Shown here one piece after another: positions 58,766 to 64,000 of a stretch of 64,000 nt of DNA. The stretch lies in NCBI GenBank assembly GCA_022495005.1, contig JAGYXB010001850.1, positions 89,653 through 153,652 of the forward strand, read 5' to 3'. The notes under the pieces were generated by a model, which saw only the letters and a program-made list of their open reading frames with translations, had not been told where the DNA came from and did no database searches. Numbering within the stretch: the stretch's first letter is position 1; each line of letters opens with the position of its first letter. Source of the stretch: Rhyacophila brunnea. Lineage: Eukaryota > Arthropoda > Insecta > Trichoptera > Rhyacophilidae. A program made the translations under genes and the position numbers.

Positions 58766-59212
58766 GATTCACTTGATTATGTAATACAACCAACCATCTT
58801 TCATACTCCGCACTTTGCATTTAATACTGCCAATGCAAGTGTAGTAAATATTTTTTCGATATTTCTTCATTGAATGATTTTTTTAGGTAAATACAGAATA
58901 TTTTAATCACATGGATGCTTTTCAGTTTAATGCAGTTACGTATAGCATATTTTTATCTCCCTTTTCATATGTTTCATCCTAACATAGATGTATAAAAGGA
59001 TCGTCTCAGGAAAAACAATTTTCTCTTTCCTATGCTTCATAAAAAGAGAGAGTAAAATATACTGGGAAGTTAGTCAGAGTAAATCCCTGCTTACAAGTAG
59101 TTGCTTCATACTTTTACGTATTTCAAAAACATTTCCTGATTGCATGGTTTACTTTGAAAGGAAAAGTGAAGTCAGTTTGCAATGCTCAATAGATTATATA
59201 TATACTATATAT

Positions 59213-59597
59213 TTGAAAGAAAAGTTCTCCGCCGTATATATGGACCGATCAGGGATGGCACCAATTGGAGGGGAAGATATAATGCTGAGCTTTACGGGCT
59301 GTACGAAGATTGCAGCGCAGTTCAATCAATTAAGATTGGGAGACTGCGATAGCTAGGTCATGTGCACCGTATGAATGACAATGAACGGGCAAAGAGAGTG
59401 ATATCCAGCAAACCAATAGGACGTAGAAGAAGAGGGAGGCCAAAGATTCGCTGGTTGGACGGAGCTGCCAGTGACTGCCGTATTCTGGGGGTACCAAATT
59501 GGAAAGCGGCCACACTGAATAGGGACAGGTGGAGGGAGGTGTTGGAGGAGGCCAGGACCCACACCGGGTTGTCGCGCCCCTGATGATGATGATGATA
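59213..59597 (+). mobile_element. RTE-type retrotransposon 3' end (family B), best-preserved tail
   Basis: Reads FERKVLRRIYGPIRDG, then NQLRLGD-like, LGHVHRMNDNERAKRV, NPIGRRRRGRP-like with KPIGRRRRGRPKIRWLDGA, NWKAATLNRDRWREVLEEAR, THTGLSRP and stop, followed at once by (GAT)n (59581-59597). The C-terminus is intact from 59362 onward; a TAG near 59352 breaks the frame just upstream. It is a younger sister of 28255-28727. Confidence 0.85.
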
Positions 59598-59599
59598 TA

Positions 59600-60540
59600 T
59601 TATTTGTAGAGGTTCATAGTAATTTAATTAATAAGTCAGTTTTCTTTGCATTATCCATATTATAATATTACACGTCGTATTCCCAAATAAATTTATAATA
59701 CTTTTTTAACTAACATTATTTATTGGCAGATTAATCAATAACAGAACTGTAAATTTATAAAAATAGATAAATTAAATTTAGTATCTCAACTGTTTCAGAA
59801 GTTGCAAAAACTGTTAATTTATTTAAACAGATTTGTACTTTTTAAAACCTAAAAATATTATATTAAAGCTAGTGAGTATACGTCCCTTTGCTACCTTACA
59901 TAGGCTTGGGCCAGGCTAAAGTCTGAACTGCATATCCACTATCTCAAAAAGTAAATCGATGCCACATTACATTTTCAGTAATGTGGCATCGATTACTACG
60001 TCATATCCACATCATCGACCACGTCATATTTTCAGTAGCACACTCCATTATCTTTAATTATCACAAATAAATACTCATTTTCCTATTCGTCGTTAAAATG
60101 CTAAGTTTTGGACTCCTGTGGGTACTTATTGCACTCATCATCAAATTATTCGGCTATTACGCGACTGTAAGAAAGTATGCCTTAAATTAAAGCACGAGGA
60201 GTCACGTCTTCTCTTTCTCTTACTCATGTGATCCAATACGAATCAAGTGATAAAACGGAGTCAAAGGGGTTTCTTCACGTCTTATTTTAAAACGACTAGG
60301 TATCATGTAAGCTATTTGAAAAAAATTTCGAAATTATTGATGTATCCATTAATACTTGGGTCTATAATGCGATTGACTAAAATCCATCCACCAATCGAAG
60401 TGTTAAAAAAAATAACAATACACTTGGTTGGGCCAAATATGGTGGCCGTCATTCCTTATTTCCCCGCCTACCTCATATCCTTATTTATTATTGTCACAAG
60501 ACCAGACGACGAGCAATTGCGGGTGATGAGATGACCTTGA
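59600..60540. other. Gene-free stretch upstream of the candidate promoter
   Basis: AT-rich up to 60200, then more balanced. GTAATGTGGCATCGATTAC and its inverse lie at 59960-59997, forming a perfect-looking hairpin arm pair of about 17 bp. A 95-residue frame (60247-60534) has no recognisable domain. Confidence 0.35.
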
Positions 60541-60548
60541 TTGCGAAT

Positions 60549-60589
60549 AACATTCAGTTAGCTCGAGTGACATCAAGAAAGCGGTCGTG
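60549..60589 (+). promoter_or_regulatory. TATA-less core promoter candidate (Inr + DPE)
   Basis: An arthropod-type initiator TTCAGTT has its A at 60556. Exactly 28 bases downstream, counting that A as +1, GGTCGTG (60583-60589) fits the DPE consensus RGWYV at its required position. No TATA box is seen upstream. The exact spacing makes chance less likely, but single motifs of this size do occur at random. Confidence 0.4.
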
Positions 60590-60843
60590 TGCGGGCTTGT
60601 TATAGCTTAGCCGTCGTTAACCACAGAGTGACTAAGAACGCATATGTTTGACCTTCGTTGCGCTATATCTGGTGAGGTTTGAGCGAACGTAGCGTCTATC
60701 ATCCATCCTGAACTTATCATCATCGTTCATCCCAAAATCAAGTGACATCGTGAGAGTGACATTCTGAACCGTTCGTTTACCAGTGTGTGAGTGTGTGAAC
60801 ATCGAACCGGGTCCAGCATGCGCCAGCCCTCTCAACATAGAAG
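60556..60843 (+). other. Candidate first exon with splice donor
   Basis: From the predicted start site the sequence is GC-balanced, unlike the AT-rich flanks, up to AAG|GTCAGT, a plausible 5' splice site at 60843/60844. An ATG with A at -3 (60818) opens a frame MRQPSQHRR that reaches the donor; without splicing it stops after a few more codons. An upstream ATG at 60645 has a short frame. No downstream exon can be named in the remaining 3.1 kb, so the transcript is a hypothesis only. Confidence 0.3.
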
Positions 60844-60849
60844 GTCAGT

Positions 60850-61455
60850 CAGTATCTGGCATCTTGTATAAAGCCTCCACTCTAGATCCGTAATCCATCC
60901 ACCAGCATCCTTCAAATTACAATCCACTGCAAAAGCGCCATCAACACTAATAATAATTATATTATTCCATAAAACATAATATTAATTTAAATCTAAAAAA
61001 TATAATAAACTCATGTAAAACTGACTTTGCTAAAAATTTCCTTCCCCATTGCAGCAGTCCAGACGTTCTTTTGGGAATACGTTTTTTTTACTATTTTTTT
61101 ACGATCTGTGATTTTTTTTATTCGAAAGCGCAGACTGCAATTCGCGTTGGATTGTGTTTGGTGAACTTTCACTGGTTTTTATAGCTAACTCAAACTTCAA
61201 AGCGCCATGAATAACATAAAGCTTTGTTTACCGGCGCTTTGAGTATTAGCCAGATATTTCTAGTTATATATAACTATGTATTGGTTTTAAATAAGTAAAA
61301 TTATTAACAAAAAAGCTCTTATCATATACTTGACCTTTTTTATAGATGAAACATAAATATACGAATTATTAATGGTATCTACTACAGATACTGATTAAAC
61401 TAGCCGCAAATCATTTCATATTGCATAAAAAAAAGCGCAATGTTTTCTAGGTTAT
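60850..61455. other. Gene-free stretch, nothing recognised
   Basis: If 60556-60843 is an exon, this would be intron. It holds a GAAAGCGCAGACTGCAATTCGCG-type balanced patch near 61120 and GGCGCTTTGAGTATTAGCC near 61232. No element is recognised. Confidence 0.35.
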
Positions 61456-61461
61456 TGGTTT

Positions 61462-62328
61462 CAGTAGAAAGAGTGAAGGTAGGCTGTTAAGATGCACCAT
61501 AAATAGTACACATTAAACTTTATTAGTCATACGTATTTGTTTTTATTGAACTAATACTACAATTATTTAGTGGTGATGTTGATTAGTTTTTAAAATTCAA
61601 TTTAAACCTTACCTAAACCAAACGATAATTTTATTGTTTTGGTATATTTTTGGTGATACGACAAAATTGGACAGACTTTTTCATTCTCATACTCATATTT
61701 GTTTTCGTTGGAATAAGAATACATATTTATTACACATATTGTTGGTTAATTTTTTTTAATTCATTAAACGCTGCCTAAACCAAACTATAATAATATAAAA
61801 CATATATTATTCAATCTATAAAATATCAAATGTTAGGTATGATTTAATTGCGTAGTTTTAGATATTTTATAGATATATGAATATTTTTTCACTAATATCT
61901 CTTATTTACGCCCACGGTGGCCGCGCGGCATAAGCGTTGGACTATCATGCCGTGGGTCCCAGGTTCGAATCCTGGGTCTGGCAAGTACACATATTGTTTT
62001 TCAATATGTGTTCGAGTCAGGGTATGGACCTAATAGGTTGAGCAAGTGGCTGACATCCATTTCTCGTAAAAAAAAAAATCTGTTAATACAAACCTCTACT
62101 CTGTGGAAGCCCATATGATCCTATTAGGATCGGATATGGTCGAAAAAAAAAAAAATCTCTTATGGCTTGGTTTTCGCAGGGTTAAATTGAGTTTTAAAAC
62201 TAACCAACACAATCTGTAATGTTTGTAGTCTTATTTCAATGAAAACAAAATAATACGTATGACTGACAAAGTTTAATGTGCAATATTTATGGCGGATCTT
62301 AATAGCCTACCTCCACCGTTCGCCACTG
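61462..62328. mobile_element. hAT-type MITE (CAGTGGCGAAG family 2), copy 2, with nested SINE
   Basis: Left end CAGTAGAAAGAGTGAAGGT and right end the inverse of CAGTGGCGAACGGTGGAGGT, with a perfect 8-bp duplication ATTGGTTT (61454-61461, 62329-62336). The GTAGGCTGTTAAGATGCACC arm matches 51849-52439. A full SINE lies at 61906-62154. Confidence 0.9.
61906..62154 (+). mobile_element. tRNA-derived SINE (family alpha), copy 1, full length
   Basis: Head GCCCACGGTGGCCGCGCGGC (A box of Leu/Ser type), B box GGTTCGAATCC at 61963, body with AATATGTGTTCGAGTC and GACCTAATAGG, two A-rich tracts, and GATCCTATTAGGATCGGATA before a final A tract. It is bounded by a 9-bp duplication ATCTCTTAT (61897-61905, 62155-62163). 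Transcription would be by RNA polymerase III and mobility would need a partner LINE. Confidence 0.88.
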
Positions 62329-63038
62329 ATTGGTTTTCTATATAATATTAAGAATTTAACTTATATAATATAATATATTTAATAGATTCAGTGTAGTAAC
62401 TTGTCGCCATTGTATGCTCTCATTCTGTACGTATATACTTAAATAAATATATTTTTATATGCCACTCAAGAAACTTTCAACAAACAATCGTATAAACATT
62501 ACAAGAAAGTTTTATTTGAAATTATGAAAATATTTTTTGAATATTTCGAAAAATAAATAATTTAACCGAAAATCAAAATAAACATATCATTTTATTGTAG
62601 CAATATGTGGTTGTAATATTATGTTTTCTGAATTAATGTCCTATTAGCGGTCTGAGAAGTTTGTATTTAGTATACAGAAAAGAAAATGTTCAAACCGGAT
62701 ATGACAGTATGTTAACATTTGCTCTGACACTAAACAGAAAGTCGTTCAAAAGCCCCCGACACAAATTTAATAACACAGCCTGCAAACAGGACCTTGTTGA
62801 TTCGCCATTTTTAAACCACATTACGGGCGAGCTTTTAAAAGCTTCCACAGACATTGTCGTGACACTTAAATAAAAGTGTCCAGTTTAAATTTGAAAAGGT
62901 CGACTAAGTAGGATACCGAGAATTATTTGTCGCGCGAATTTTGACTCTCTCGAATATTATATTGTGAAGCAAGGCAAACAATTTATGAAACGTTGTGTCG
63001 GCGAGATAAATTTTGGAAGTATTTTTGATATCGTATTT

Positions 63039-63110
63039 CAGTGATTCTCAACAGTAGTTCCGCATTATCCTGGAATTATACGAGCAATATTAGAGGTTCT
63101 GTGAGTAAAA
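63039..63110 (+). mobile_element. hAT-like terminal fragment
   Basis: CAGTGATTCTCAACAGTAGT, then TTCCGC and GAGGTTCTGTGAG, resembles the ends of hAT elements that start CAGTGxTTCTCAA. Only one end is present. Confidence 0.35.
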
Positions 63111-63189
63111 ACATAAATAAAAAATACTAGTCGAAACAGGCTTGGTAATAGAATTAAAACAGGGTTTGACGTGACCTATTTTAAACAAT

Positions 63190-63440
63190 TATATTTAAGT
63201 TTTGTACTATTCCATTAAGGCCGTTTTTTGCGACGTGGGTTTCGCCTTTAAGCATCTTAAGGCACTATGTATTGTGTACTCACCAAAAAACAAATACACA
63301 CTGACAACGAATACAATTCTAACTTATATAACAAATCAAAACAGTATAGTATGTAATAACTTTATCACCTACCTATTAAGTCAAGTATCACAATAAAAAA
63401 TATAACATACAAATTTTGAATAGTTGAAATGTTTGTAAGT
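63190..63440 (-). repeat. Repeat H, copy 3 (full, reverse)
   Basis: Minus-strand reading: TTTCAACTATTCAAAATTTG, GACTTAATAGGTAGGTGATA, CTTAAAGGCGAAACCCACGT, GGAATAGTACAAAACTT. It is uninterrupted. The 64-residue plus-strand frame over it is a shadow. Confidence 0.65.
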
Positions 63441-63454
63441 ATTGGCCAGTTTCA

Positions 63455-63733
63455 TCATGCGAAAAAGTGTCCCCCACGGATTGTGTCCACCCATTTCGAT
63501 GACAAATTATTTCTCCAGTATACCATCATGGTTTTATTGGCCACTTTCTTGAATTTGAGTCTGGTGACTACGAGCGGGTTGTCAGTTCCAGGGAGTATCT
63601 CCAGCGTTCTTCGCGCTATTATAGCCTTATAGCTTTTCTTATCAAACCTCTGAGTCAGGTCAGTTTTGGTTTCCGCCAGCATGGTGCCTGGTTCGGCATA
63701 AGAACCTCCGTGTTTCTTCAGCCACGAAATCAC
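63455..63733 (-). CDS. Unrecognised open reading frame, possible exon or gene relic
   Basis: This minus-strand frame has protein-like composition through its whole length. It is basic, with KKHGGSYAEP near the start, RFDKKSYKAIIARRTLEILP in the middle, and NPLVVTRLKFKKV followed by YWRNNL and KWVD near the end. I do not recognise the family. The frame opens at a GTG directly after a stop codon; the first ATG is at 63682, giving about 75 residues. The stop (63455) lies next to repeat H. Composition is more balanced than the surroundings. It could be a decayed exon, a fragment of a mobile-element protein, or chance. Confidence 0.3.
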   Translation of the reverse strand: MISWLKKHGGSYAEPGTMLAETKTDLTQRFDKKSYKAIIARRTLEILPGTDNPLVVTRLKFKKVANKTMMVYWRNNLSSKWVDTIRGGHFFA

Positions 63734-63898
63734 TCACTGTACGATTGAATATATGGTAAAAAACCCTAATGGTGGCTGACTTCCGTTAGGGAATGGTACG
63801 TTAAAAAGAAAAACTAATGTTTAGTATTTAATCTTCCAGCAATGATTTAAATAATGTAATATTCACGTTAAATAATTATATAAAACATTCAAGTAAGT

Positions 63899-64000
63899 CA
63901 GCGGTTTCCAACCTGGGAGGCGCGCCTCCCAGGGGAGGCGCGATCTATTGCCAGGGGAGGCGCCAAAATTTTTTAATAAATTAATTTTTATACCACAATA
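63899..64000 (+). mobile_element. hAT-like element, left end only (runs off the window)
   Basis: CAGCGGTTTCCAACCTGGG followed by a perfect 18-bp palindrome TGGGAGGCGCGCCTCCCA (63914-63931) and more AGGGGAGGCGC repeats. It resembles terminal repeats of hAT elements of the CAGxGGTTxTCAAxC type. The other end and the duplication lie outside the window. Confidence 0.6.

Noticed and set aside
60247..60534. 95-residue frame upstream of the candidate promoter
   Set aside because: No recognisable motif, composition like its surroundings, and no start context or homologous repeat to support it.
61911..61985. tRNA-Leu/Ser-like sequence as a functional tRNA
   Set aside because: It is the head of a 249-bp SINE with an A tail and a target duplication, and it occurs three times.
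1..64000. CRISPR array, bacterial operon or phage-like module
   Set aside because: No regularly spaced direct repeats with unique spacers, no compact collinear genes, and all coding relics are of animal retrotransposon type.

Overview
The window is strongly AT-rich animal DNA with no intact host protein-coding gene that I can support. It looks like insect intergenic or intronic sequence, most probably lepidopteran. The reasons are RTE-type non-LTR retrotransposons ending in (GAT)n tracts, 5'-truncated CR1/Jockey-type fragments, tRNA-derived SINEs, many small nonautonomous DNA transposons, TTAGG-type pentamers (the insect telomere unit) inside one element family, and one TATA-less Inr+DPE core-promoter candidate. 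The order Lepidoptera is an inference from the style of the repeats, not a proof.

Layout. 0-10 kb: a hAT-type element with 8-bp duplications (1843-3027) holding a nested copy of an abundant ~0.5 kb repeat (repeat A), three further A copies, and 3' ends of an RTE-type element. 10-20 kb: short terminal-inverted-repeat (TIR) elements, a SINE with a 14-bp target duplication (11267-11457), RTE 3' fragments, and a TTAA-flanked element containing an RTE fragment (16743-17735). 20-31 kb: the densest part. It has a SINE broken by a Mutator-type MITE and by a dimeric TTAA-flanked element (21826-23150), a second hAT-type element (23435-24353), a TA-flanked MITE (25665-26358), and a Mutator-type MITE next to a hAT-type element that itself contains an RTE copy with an almost complete reverse transcriptase core (29092-31399). 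31-49 kb: CR1/Jockey-type 3' fragments, three nested hAT/TTAA elements, another Mutator-type MITE and further RTE fragments. 49-64 kb: repeat A, an element with a 5-bp target duplication holding a hAT MITE (51735-52961), a second copy of the 43-kb retrotransposon fragment, a phased cluster of CRE-like sites (58194-58388), a candidate promoter with first exon (60556-60843), a hAT MITE with a nested SINE (61462-62328), and the start of another hAT-like element that runs off the end.

How the parts relate. The elements do not form a pathway. They form a stratigraphy, because target-site duplications (TSDs) are readable at many junctions and related copies give empty-site controls, so the order of insertion can be worked out in several places. 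The only candidate host features are the regulatory-looking sequences near 58.2 and 60.6 kb and one unrecognised open frame at 63.5 kb. All repeat boundaries come from reading the sequence by eye against other copies in the same window. Family names (hAT, Mutator, RTE, CR1/Jockey) rest on duplication length, TIRs and conserved motifs.
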